A stretch of DNA of 13,475 bases. Source: Hamiltosporidium magnivora (Eukaryota > Microsporidia > Dubosqiidae). The position numbers and the translations under genes were made by a program. The notes under the pieces were generated by a model. The model was not told the DNA's origin, made no database searches, and saw nothing but the letters and a program-made list of their open reading frames with translations. Of this stretch, positions 1-9,017 are shown piece by piece. The stretch's first letter is position 1; each line of letters starts with the position of its first letter. Location of the stretch: the NCBI GenBank assembly GCA_004325065.1, contig PITI01000369.1:1-13475 (forward strand). Direction: 5' to 3'.

Positions 1-84
1 GAGGAACCGACCAATAACATAAATGAAGAGTCGGATTTGGAAGAAGAGACAAAAGTGGTCAAAGAGGTAGAAGAAAACATGTAA
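1..84 (+). CDS. C-terminal tail of an unidentified acidic protein (5' end outside window)
   Basis: Frame 1 is open from the first base to a TAA at 82-84, giving 27 codons that end in E-E-N-M. The tail is strongly acidic: about 12 of 27 residues are Glu or Asp, with clusters EES, LEEE and VEEN. The DNA is visibly richer in G than anything nearby and uses GAG, GTG, GTC and TTG codons, which argues for genuine coding sequence, not a chance frame in AT-rich spacer. Candidate polyadenylation hexamers ATTAAA (117-122) and AATAAA (121-126) follow within about 45 bases, although they lie inside the adjoining pseudogene. No domain is present in the visible part, so no function can be given. A chance open frame cannot be excluded at this length. 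Confidence 0.55.
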   Translation, partial: EEPTNNINEESDLEEETKVVKEVEENM

Positions 85-89
85 AAATG

Positions 90-1680
90 GTAAAAAATAT
101 TTTAACCCAGAATTTTATTAAATAAAATGTTTCTATTTCGGAGTATAAAATACTAAACGTTGAAAAAATTTTAAAAGAAAAAAAAAGTGGTTTCTAACTT
201 GTATTTTTTTCATGAAATTTTTTAAAATAAACACATTTTTGATTCAGATAGATCAAACATATTTTAGTAAAACTCTTTTGAACTTTTTTGATGAAATAAA
301 GCCTAATAAACTTGAAAGATTCATAATAGTGGATCAATCGCTTATAAAGTCTGCATTAAAAGCTTTTTTAAAAACTGGATATTTTTTTATTTCAGAATTT
401 GTGAAAATTTACTTCAATTTGACTGTTAACGAAATACGATTGATTTTAAAAAATAGTGAAAATATTCGCAGACTTCATATAATAAGTGATGAGGCGAGTT
501 ATGATGTTTTATTTGAATTATACACTTATGTCTTAACAAATAAGAAAATCTTTATAAAATATAAAGGTAAAATTTTGAAAATTAACTCTCAAAAAGAAAA
601 ACATTTTAGAAATTTACCACAAAATCTGATTTTCTATGCCAAAAATCCAAACTATTCAGAGGAATCGTATAAATATAGTTATCTATATTCTTTGGTTCAT
701 TATAGAATCTGTAAAAAATTACCAAGAAAACACATGGAATCAAGGAATATGAATCAATACTTGCGCATTGTATAAACTTTAAAAATATTCAAGTTTCTAC
801 TTTCCCAGACACTGATGTGATCAAAATAGGTAAAAAAATATTGAAATTTATAGAAAAAATAGTAAGTCTTGTAAGTATAACCTTTCATCAAGTAATATTT
901 ACAGAAAACGAAATAAAATTCCTTTTAAAGTCAGAAAAAATAACATTTTTAAAATTAAATAACGTAGATCTTTCTCGAATAAAATACTCAAAATATAAAA
1001 TACATAATTCATCTCTTAGGGGATTAACCATGAGTCACTGCAATGAAATCTTTAAATTAGAGTTTTTATATTTTTTATCCTTTTTAGAAATATTGTTTTT
1101 TTAAAATTTACTATATCTGAGGTAGATTTAAACCTTAGAACCGAGCTTTATAAGATTTTTCCTTGAAATTTAAAATTAAAAAAGGAAATATTTCTTCCGA
1201 AATTAGATTATTTAAAAATTTCAACCGAGAGGATTTCAAAGATACATTTCCTATAATTTTTGCTATTCCAATTTTTTCGATCTTAATAATCTAAAAATAT
1301 TGGTACTTTTTATTTACGATTTAGATGAATTAGATATCAATACGTGCTAATATTAGTACTTTAATTGATATTTCACTTTCTTTTCATAAACGAGATTGAA
1401 AAATCAATTTAAAAAACTTTGATAAAGTTATTCAGAACAATAATGTTTATAAAATAACAATAAGAGTTTATAATTTATGTGAAGATGTTGTTATTTTTTA
1501 AACTTCTCTTAAAAAATCAAATCTACATTTATTTATTTTGAATCTATTACTAAAGAGAATCTAAATCTATTAATTAGGTTTGGATTAGCAGGAAGAGATA
1601 ATATTAGATTATATTGTACAACCGTTTCTATCTGGTTACCAGAAATGATATATCGCTGCCACGAGATCGGATTTTATTAA
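90..1680 (+). pseudogene. Truncated, frameshifted paralogue of the 781-residue LRR-like gene
   Basis: Read across frames, this stretch aligns end to end with residues ~250-781 of the intact protein at 6615-8960. The longest surviving piece (212-775, 187 codons) shares blocks such as FVKI..NLT..EIRL, YD.LFELY.Y.LTN, IFIKYK and LP.NL.FY.KN. Homology also extends upstream of its ATG: TCIFFMKFFKI matches ACIFFVKYLKI, joined through a slipped A-run at 177-186 and an in-frame TAA at 123-125. The frame moves from 2 to 1 near 735-748, so the protein continues through 1101 (FTENE.KFLLKS, NSSLRGLT.SH) to a TAA at 1102-1104. More small indels and stops follow, but VDLNL.TELYK, LDYLKIST, LFIYDLDELDI, TKENLNLL and GRDNI are all recognisable, and the C-terminus ends at 1678-1680. 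The first ~250 residues of the family protein are missing. The 187-codon piece could still be translated, but several independent lesions make a functional full product implausible. Confidence 0.9.
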
Positions 1681-1800
1681 TATAAACATAACAAAAACAT
1701 GCGAATACGAAATGAAAAAAGCTCTTTACTGTATTTTTAAATAAACAGAAATGTAAGATAATCTTTCAAATAATAAGTTTCTCATTTGTAGTGATTATTC

Positions 1801-2755
1801 TTATCAATAAGAACACATTTAATCAAAAAAAATATATTGAATAGCTTTTATAACATAAATATCTCTGCAGAGTTCTAATTTAATTTATTTATTAAAACCC
1901 GGATTAAGAAAATTATCATTCAAAAGTACACAAAGAAAACTTTAAAGTCAAAAAATTTTTGTATGATTTAGTTAGATTCTTTAGATATATCAGATCCAAA
2001 TAAATCTCAATAAGCACATCGATTTCAATTTAAATTTTCTTACAGCAAATCTTTACAATTTTAAAAAATACAAGTAACTCAGTCCTATATAATGAAAATT
2101 TTCCCCTATAATATCAGTTATGTTTTCAATTTTTTTTATTTAAATATGGTTTTTCTATAAAATATTGGTATTAAATCGAGAGATTTTGGTATACTTGAAT
2201 TATCATCACATTCAAAAACCACGGTAGAATATTCTTCAAAATATTTCTTGCTTTATTCAGACTCTAAAATTGTTATCATAAGTAGATACATTTGTTTAAA
2301 TACAAAAAGAATCATCAATCCATTAGTTGGGTTACATTTTAATCTTGAGTATGAAAAATCGTTCGGTGAATTTCTCAATAAATAATTTTATTTTGTAAAC
2401 AAATGTTTTTTTGCTATTTTATTTTACAAATGAAGATTTTAAGATTTTTTACACTAAAGCTAACTTAAATTTTTAAGCTGTAAAAAAACTTGCATCGATT
2501 GCAGAACTTGAAAGTAAATTTTTTTAAGTAATAGTTAAGTTTTTGTTCGTATATTATATAACTAGTAGGTTTAAATTACAACTTATTGGGATTTATACAA
2601 TAGTTCAAACGTGTAGAAGATATGTTATGAACTCAATCCTCGTTTTCCCATATATTTTAAATAACTTAAAGATTCAAGATGGTAACTGTAGTTTTTTTGT
2701 ATTAAACGAGTATTGCCGAAATGCTGATATAGATATATTATATTTTTCTTTATAG
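1801..2755 (+). pseudogene. Possible nonsense-riddled relic of an unidentified gene
   Basis: Frame 1 from 1801 to 2385 carries only five stops before its end (1876, 1969, 2011, 2062, 2158) in about 195 codons, well below what this base composition should give. Its last 74 codons (2161-2382) are uninterrupted and ordinary in amino-acid content (for example LVGLHFNLEYEKSFGEFLNK). A coding-like frame 2 follows from about 2407, with stops near 2476 and 2525, to a TAG at 2753-2755; its last piece begins near 2543. The pattern fits an old gene broken by stops and one frameshift. It shows no similarity I can see to the LRR-like family, the membrane protein or any known domain. Chance open frames of 60-75 codons are expected a few times in a window this AT-rich, so confidence is low. 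Confidence 0.3.
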
Positions 2756-4463
2756 ATATACTAAATATGTCGAGAATTATGAAGCAGATATTTTGAAAAA
2801 TAGATGAAATGCTTTATGAATTTCAAATGTTTTGGTTATTGCATTTAATATTTCCTTCATGGTTTATAATACCCTATAAATTGCGTGAATGATATCTGGA
2901 TGTTTTTTTTCTGCGTTTTCACGTTGAATTTGGTTGCTAATAGTATAATTTTTGTTACGATGGCGAGGTAAAACAAAAATTTATTTTTATAAATCATGAT
3001 TATGGTTTTTTTTCCTAACAAATATTTAGCTGACTACCAATTTTTCATGAAATCATTTTAATTGCATGTCTGCGTGTCTCTAAAATCTTCATTTTGAGAA
3101 ATGAAATGTTTTCTTTTATTCCTATTTTTTTAGATTTTTTATAATGATCAAACCACTGTCGCTGTATTTTTCTTTGTGGCAAGAAAAAATAAAATGTTCC
3201 TGTAATTTTAAAATTCGTTTTTCATTCCTGTATTGCTTGTATATTTGGTTTCACTTCCTATATTATTCTTAGGTAATACATAATATGCTATCAAAATTTA
3301 TTATTTCTTAATATTTCGAATTCACGATTTAATACTTTAGATAACTAAATTTTTAGAATTACCTTGTTTTTCAGCTTATTTATCGATTTAGAGATCGTAA
3401 ACTATTCTAAAATCGCAAAACTTTTTATTTTTTTATTATAAAGCATTAATACTGTTCTTAGTCAAAATAATATTCACGAATTTCATTTATTAAGTTTGTA
3501 GAATTGAAATCAGGCGAGTTTAATTGAAGCAAATGCAAACCTAATATTTCTCATATAAAATATATGATTTTTTCTTAGTGAGATATGAAAATTTCATTCG
3601 TGGCTTTCGGCTCTGGTTTTCAAACAGAAATATTTTTTTAGGCAAGAATTTGAATTTTCTAAATTATCTAAAGCGTATCGTGGTTTTTTTTATCAATCAC
3701 TCGTTAGAAACATCAGCTTTATATAAAAAGTAGAAACTCTTAAAAATCCGAATTTCTTCGAAAAGATGGATTCAATAAGGAAATATGATACATTAGATAC
3801 AGCTATTCGTATAATATTTTATGGATACAACTTTCGATTTAAATTTCCTCAAAATAATTTATAAACTTAAATTTAAGAATATTGAATCCGTTATTTTGAT
3901 TTATTTGACAAATTAATTCTAATAGATTCATTCATGTAAATACTTCATAGAATTTTCAAAAATTAGAAACTATGATATAAAAGATGAACTATAAGCTTAA
4001 AAGTAAAATATTCCGGACATCTATCAGAAATAAACAAAATATTGTTTTTCAATAACAAATAAAAATTTTCTTGGGAAAATCATAGGCTATAGAGGAAGTT
4101 GTAAGAATTTTGAGGTTTTGATTAAATAAATTATAATATTTTTTAATAAAACAAATAGTAATTATAATTTAGATGTTGAATTGCTTTAGAATGTATTTTC
4201 TTTTGAGAAAAACTTGGTTACATTAGTCAAATACATGTTCAAACGGAAATAAACCACTTATAATTTTAACAATCCTTATAACTTTAAAGTGTATTATTTG
4301 GTTGTTTTACCTATTTTTAAAAACTTTTCGAATTTTTCTTTTCGAATTTCTTTTAAAGTAAAAATAAATTGGTAATTTGCCTTCTCCTTTAAAAATCCGT
4401 ATTGCATTCCTTTAAAATAAAGGAAATTTTAGTTAATATATAACATTTTTTAAAAAACAGCGG
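2756..4463. other. AT-rich gene desert
   Basis: No intact gene, tRNA, rRNA or repeat array is visible. The + strand is T-rich. On the minus strand a few 40-60 codon open stretches occur (roughly 3225-3050, 2985-2850 and 3660-3545) and read plausibly, but stops are only slightly rarer than expected and frames do not join into a recognisable protein. A short tandem duplication of the unit cttttcgaattt lies at 4324-4350. Confidence 0.6.
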
Positions 4464-5072
4464 CACATTTTGGATTTTTTTCGTGGTATTTTATTGTTCT
4501 GGATTCCAAATATAAATCCTCCCCGATATTCCATCAATATCTCTTACGATCCTAGATCCACGGATTTTCCATCTAGGAATTATGTAGGGCTTAATTAAGC
4601 GGCGAGGCATTTTCCGAGTGTTTGTTAATGTTTACTGCCTTGTATCTGACGGTAGGGTGAAACCCAACCTATTTCCAAGACTATGCAGCCTTTTCATTTA
4701 CCCTGCACCTTTCAAACTCAATATACTTCCAGCCATTATCTATTTCGGCCACTTACATGATGTTTTCACAGACAGGTAATGTTATATTGACAAATTTAAC
4801 CTGCTACTTTGCTATCCTGAGTTTAAAGGATTATATTTTTATATCCCCGTGCGCTAATTTTTCTAACGCGAGTAAAAAGGCTATGTTTCCAGGCTTTTAC
4901 ATAGCAATTGCCTAGAATCTAAGCAGAAGAAGGCGATATTGCTACATAAAAAACTACAAAATAAATTTTAGAAAAGGATTTACTCTATCGTTGATTTCTC
5001 TTCACTCTAAAAACTTCCTTAGAACGACCGAAAATCCAGATTGGTTTTATTCCCACAAAAATCCAAAATATG
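4464..5072. mobile_element. Candidate decayed transposon: GC-rich island between imperfect inverted repeats
   Basis: The island (core about 4500-4960, near 40% G+C at 4621-4680) contrasts sharply with its surroundings. Its left edge, 4464-4505, and the reverse complement of its right edge, 5033-5072, share CA-(C/T)-ATTTTGGATTTTT, then GTGG, then TCTGGATT at almost the same spacing. Similarity stops abruptly at the outer ends, as expected for terminal inverted repeats. No target-site duplication is visible. Inside, open stretches occur on both strands: + strand 4588-4776 (63 codons without ATG) and a minus-strand stretch of about 45 codons through 4485-4625. Neither shows a transposase signature. 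A 7-bp stem GCTATGT/ACATAGC (4880-4886, 4899-4905) is also present. It could be a non-autonomous or badly decayed DNA element, or an old gene fragment of different composition. Confidence 0.35.
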
Positions 5073-5153
5073 ATTTCATATTATAGTTTCACCTAATCAT
5101 TACCAAGCAGATGGTTCTAAATGCGGTCAATAACTTTCTTATTACCTCTTTCA

Positions 5154-5197
5154 AAAATATTAATTAAATTTAATTTATCAAATTAAAATATTAATTA
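5154..5197. repeat. AT-only block with 13-bp direct repeat and dyad symmetry
   Basis: The unit aaaatattaatta occurs at 5154-5166 and again, identical, at 5185-5197. Between them lies ttaatttatcaaatta, whose arms can pair. The left half closely resembles a block at 6545-6569, just upstream of the intact 781-residue gene (see findings). It may be a promoter relic for the decayed sequence downstream, or simple low-complexity DNA. Confidence 0.4.
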
Positions 5198-5301
5198 GTG
5201 CACAAATATACTGTAAAAAATATTTTTATATAGATATGTTCTATTTTAACAGAAAAAGTCACTGAAATTTCTTTATATTGCGAAAAACTTTGTAAGATGA
5301 T

Positions 5302-5900
5302 ATGAAAAAGGACCCGATTTTTATTTTTTCTTTTTGTAATGTATTTTCAAAAACCTACATTTCTTCAAATTTTATTCAATTTCTACCATACAAATCGCAG
5401 TTTATTATGTTTGATGCTCTATATAAAATATTTTATTTGCATTTCAATCATTGGTTACAATTTTTTTACGAGAAACCAACGAAGTGAAATGGTAAGTATT
5501 GCAACGTTGGTATATTTATTTTTTTTATTAGCAATTTAAGTCCGATATCTTGCAAAGATTTAAAAAGTATCCAGATAACAATTTCAATATTATAGTTCGT
5601 GTAAATGATTACTTACGAAGAATAAACTCTTTTTGCTAATATGTTTTGAATGTTTGCATGCACGATTTATTATTCGAAATGAATTGAAAGGTTTAGGAGC
5701 ATATAAAAAGGTTGAAATTTTTATTTAGCTATCTTCAAATGTTAATAACTTTCATTTATTGGTCAAAAATTGGTTTCGGTTTATTGGAAAGACAATTATT
5801 TCTAATTGACGAAAAATACTTTTTTATTTTTGAAATCTTTTTCAATATTGTTTATCGAATATTATGCACAAAAGCTGAAGAAAGAGCGAAATTATATTAG
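5302..5900 (+). pseudogene. Possible relic of an unidentified gene, with a candidate 5' intron
   Basis: Several overlapping + strand open stretches fill this region: 5302-5487 (61 codons from ATG), 5532-5639 (35 codons with no ATG, beginning QFKSDILQRFKKYPDNN), 5609-5728 and 5712-5900 (62 codons). The 5532 stretch starts directly after a TAG. A 40-base segment beginning GTAAGT (5492-5497) and ending in a T-run plus TAG (5529-5531) sits between it and an ATG at 5489-5491. Splicing it out would create an ATG-initiated frame. Beyond about 5630 the coding-like reading passes to frame 2 and then frame 3, implying frameshifts. I see no homology to the other genes here and cannot name a product. The pieces may be unrelated chance frames. 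Confidence 0.3.
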
Positions 5901-6544
5901 GAATATCTTGAGTAAATCGAATTCAAGTCAACAAATATAAACCATGATAATTTCTTAAAAGCAAGCTTTCTATAAACTAGAGCATCCGAATAAAATCATT
6001 TACGTCTTTTTTGTTCAAAATCTCGAAAATATTTTTTTGGTAAATATTAAGGATATAACTTTGTAGAATTCAGAGAATTCTGTGTTTTTAATTATTTCAG
6101 CAAATAAATTTTCGCACTTCTAAATAACTCATTTAAATTAAGTATAATTTTTTAAACATACCATGAGATCTACCTATATTTTTCTATTCGAATTTTTATA
6201 TCTTTCATTAGATAAATGCTTTTTCCAGCCATATTCTACCGCTCGATTTTTAATATTAACTTTCTACAACACCAAAGATTAAGTCACGGATCAGTGTCCC
6301 AGCATTTCTAGGGTCGATCTTCTTTACTGGAAAACAGATTTTAAGGTTTAAATCATTTCAACATCCACAAATTCTATGGTTTTTTCTTTAAAATCTTTTC
6401 GTTTTATGTTTCCTATTCATAGACCATTTTCATACTAGCTAAGTGATTTTTATGGCAATCATTTACTTTTAAATAAGTTTCCTTTAATTACTTATAATGC
6501 AGAATCATCGAGGTATGTTCATAGATTCTAGAAGTAATTTAACG
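5901..6544. other. Intergenic spacer
   Basis: No open frame of note, RNA gene or organised repeat is seen in this AT-rich stretch. It separates the possible relic on its left from the upstream region of the 781-residue gene. Confidence 0.6.
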
Positions 6545-6607
6545 AATATTAATTGATTAATTTAATTTAAAACCAATTTAATAATATACAAAATAAATTA
6601 TATTCCC
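6545..6607 (+). promoter_or_regulatory. Candidate promoter region of the 781-residue gene (AT block plus CCC motif)
   Basis: An AT-only block rich in TTAATT and AATTTAATTT (6545-6569) is followed by a CCC triplet at 6605-6607, eight to ten bases before the ATG at 6615. CCC-like motifs close to the start codon are described upstream of many microsporidian genes, where they are thought to mark transcription start. CCC is rare in this sequence, which makes the placement suggestive. This is inferred from position only. Confidence 0.35.
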
Positions 6608-6614
6608 TAAATTA

Positions 6615-8960
6615 ATGAAAAAAAATGATTTAAAGATTTCATCTGTTCTCATAAAATTTTTACTGATACGATTTTCTGGTATATTTAGTAGAAAGATAGT
6701 GTTTTACTACATCGAAACTACAAGTATTGAAAATGAAAAGAAATTTAATAAAAATGAAGTTTTATATGAATTTGAAATAACAAACAATAAAATTTTAAAG
6801 AAATTCAAATATGTATATCTTCTAAAAGATGAAACATTACAATGCAAAACGAAAAAAGACAAACTGGCTTATTATTCACCAAAAAAAATAGAAATATCTA
6901 GTCAAGACTTAATTATCGATATATTCATGAGTGAAGAGGAAAAAAAAAATGCTCAAGATTTTAGGAAATTTCTTGGGCAAATTAAAGAAAATGTATTGCT
7001 TAGGTTTATAAAATATATTACGGTTAATGACACGATTTTAAACGTTGGAATCGAAGAATTAATAAATATTTTACTACTTTTGGAAACCCTTGGGATTAAA
7101 ATGACAAAAAATAACACTTTATTTCTAAAATTCTTATCTTTCCATAGTTTAATGAATCCTAATTTTGATTTTAAACCTATAGAAGCATTGCAAGAAAACG
7201 ATAAATATAAAAGTATCTATAATGCTTCGGTTTTAGAATATTTTTACCGGGTATTCCGTAAATTTGTTTACATTAGTGACGTTCATTCGTTATTTCTAAC
7301 TTTAAAAAATGAAGCTTTAATTTGCGAAAAAAACTCTATATTATCATACGAAAAATATGTATTTCGAAAGAAAAATCTTATGAAAAGCAATATTTTTCGT
7401 ATTTCAAGCTTGGAAATATCCAAAATCGAAAAAATTTTAAATATGACATGGTGTATGAAAGCCTGTATTTTCTTTGTTAAATATTTGAAAATCGATATAT
7501 TCTTGTGCCGCATAAATCAAAAATGTCCTAGTGAGTGTATTTTGAACTTTATTAATTTAGTAAAACCAGATAAGCTTAGCAAGTTAATATTAATAGACGA
7601 TTCTTACACAAAATCTATATTTGAAGCCTTCGTAAACTTTGGATATTTATATAGTACAAAATTTGTGAAAATTATTTGCAACTTAACTTTAATTGAGATA
7701 CGATTGGTTTTACAACATTGTGCAAATATCAAAACATTGCATCTAGAAGGTTATCAGGGGAATTATGATATCCTATTTGAATTGTATTGTTATGCCTTGA
7801 CAAATAATAATATTTTTATAAAATACAAACCAAGTTCTTTCGAGATTCAATGTATAAAAGAAGAAAAAATAGAGAAGCTACCACCAAACCTTGCTTTCTA
7901 TGTCAAAAATCTTCAATATGAAAATGAATCGTGCGAATCCTGTTATCTGATTTCATTGGGTCACTATAGAACATGCACAATGGAATATAGAAGAAACTTT
8001 TATATTGAAAGGTATAAAGTAGCATTTAAGCGCTGTTTAAATTTAAAAAATATTCTAGTTTTCGGCTCCCCGGGATCTGGTAGATTTGGACTAAATAAAA
8101 AGATTTTAAAATACATCAATAAAATCCCGAAACTAAGCTCAATTTGTTTTAAACAAATTTTATTTACAGAAAACGAATTAAATTTCTTATTGAAGTCGGA
8201 TAGAATAGATTTTTTGAAATTAGACAATATTGAGTTTCAGAATAAAAAATTTTCAAAATACAATACATGTAATTCCTCTCTTCGCGGATTAACAATAAGC
8301 CACACCACTAAAACTTTTGATTTAGATTTTTTATACTTTCTTTCATTATTCAGCAATATTGTCTTTCTGAAAATTTATATTTTTCAAGTTGATTTAAATT
8401 TAAAAACAGAGCTTTATAAGCAGTTTCCTAAAAAAATCTATATTAAGCGAGAAAAACATTTGCCTGAATTAGATTATTTAAAAATTTCTACGAGTTATGA
8501 TATAAAAGTTTCTTTTCCTATTTTATTTGCTCTCTCACATGTTTTTGATCTAAGTAATCTACAAATATTGATATTATTTATTTATGATTTGGATGAATTA
8601 GATATAAAAATACTTTCTCACATCACTAATTTAGTTGATATTTCAGTATATTTTCGTAAAAGAGATATAAAAATTAATCTTGAAAACTTTTATCAAGTCA
8701 TTCAGAAAAATAGAATTTACAAAATTTCTATAAGTGTCTATGATTTGTGTAAAGAGTGTATTAATTGTCTAATCCACATGAAAAACATCAAGTCTGTTTA
8801 TTTTATGTTTGAATTTATTACCAAAGAGAATCTAAATTTGTTAAAAAAATTTAAGTTAGTTGGTAGAGATAATATAAAATTTCATTGTACAAACGATATT
8901 ATATGGTCATCAGAAATAATTGGCAGTTGTAAGGAAATGGGGATTTTTTTGAATCTTTAA
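6615..8960 (+). CDS. Lineage-specific 781-residue protein with degenerate leucine-rich repeats
   Basis: This is an intact single-exon gene. The ATG is the first after an in-frame TAA at 6594-6596, and the stop is TAA. The protein is rich in Leu, Ile, Lys, Phe and Asn. Residues ~230-781 show irregular leucine-rich-repeat character: ANIKTLHLEG (~370-379), LKNILVFG (~477-484), IDFLKLDNIEF (~531-541), NSSLRGLTISH (~553-563), LSNLQILILFIYDLDELDIKI (~646-666, trimmed: key residues L-L-I-L-I-L-L-L) and IYKISISVYD (~701-710). Such repeats usually form curved binding scaffolds, but the partner is unknown. Residues ~95-175 form a separate helical region (LLRFIKY, ELINILLLLETLGI) faintly like a BTB/Skp1 fold; that is a guess. 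No convincing signal peptide or membrane anchor is seen. The pseudogene at 90-1680 is a diverged copy of residues ~250-781, which confirms a multicopy family and that this frame is coding. Confidence 0.9.
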   Translation: MKKNDLKISSVLIKFLLIRFSGIFSRKIVFYYIETTSIENEKKFNKNEVLYEFEITNNKILKKFKYVYLLKDETLQCKTKKDKLAYYSPKKIEISSQDLIIDIFMSEEEKKNAQDFRKFLGQIKENVLLRFIKYITVNDTILNVGIEELINILLLLETLGIKMTKNNTLFLKFLSFHSLMNPNFDFKPIEALQENDKYKSIYNASVLEYFYRVFRKFVYISDVHSLFLTLKNEALICEKNSILSYEKYVFRKKNLMKSNIFRISSLEISKIEKILNMTWCMKACIFFVKYLKIDIFLCRINQKCPSECILNFINLVKPDKLSKLILIDDSYTKSIFEAFVNFGYLYSTKFVKIICNLTLIEIRLVLQHCANIKTLHLEGYQGNYDILFELYCYALTNNNIFIKYKPSSFEIQCIKEEKIEKLPPNLAFYVKNLQYENESCESCYLISLGHYRTCTMEYRRNFYIERYKVAFKRCLNLKNILVFGSPGSGRFGLNKKILKYINKIPKLSSICFKQILFTENELNFLLKSDRIDFLKLDNIEFQNKKFSKYNTCNSSLRGLTISHTTKTFDLDFLYFLSLFSNIVFLKIYIFQVDLNLKTELYKQFPKKIYIKREKHLPELDYLKISTSYDIKVSFPILFALSHVFDLSNLQILILFIYDLDELDIKILSHITNLVDISVYFRKRDIKINLENFYQVIQKNRIYKISISVYDLCKECINCLIHMKNIKSVYFMFEFITKENLNLLKKFKLVGRDNIKFHCTNDIIWSSEIIGSCKEMGIFLNL

Positions 8961-9011
8961 TCAGATTTAAGATATTTATAGAAAAAACTTGGTTTTATAA
9001 AAAAGATCTTT

Positions 9012-9017
9012 AATAAA
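9012..9017 (+). terminator. Candidate polyadenylation hexamer of the 781-residue gene
   Basis: AATAAA lies about 50 bases after the TAA stop. In such AT-rich DNA this hexamer occurs often by chance, so the call rests on position. Confidence 0.25.

Noticed and set aside
2850..4020. Minus-strand decayed gene
   Set aside because: Open stretches reach 40-60 codons, but such lengths are expected several times by chance here and the pieces need many frame changes to join.
4464..5072. rRNA fragment as the explanation of the GC-rich island
   Set aside because: I could not match any universally conserved SSU or LSU segment on either strand.
5339..5539. 66-codon + strand frame overlapping 5302-5487
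   Set aside because: It overlaps another frame of equal quality, has no homology support, and is probably chance.
7283..7513. Minus-strand open frame inside the 781-residue gene (also 8000-8227 and 11295-11480)
   Set aside because: These are antisense shadows of intact genes with no independent support.
8067..8095. P-loop-like GSPGSGR at residues 484-490 of the 781-residue protein
   Set aside because: The lysine and the Ser/Thr of the Walker A motif are missing, and the equivalent stretch in the paralogue is not glycine-rich.
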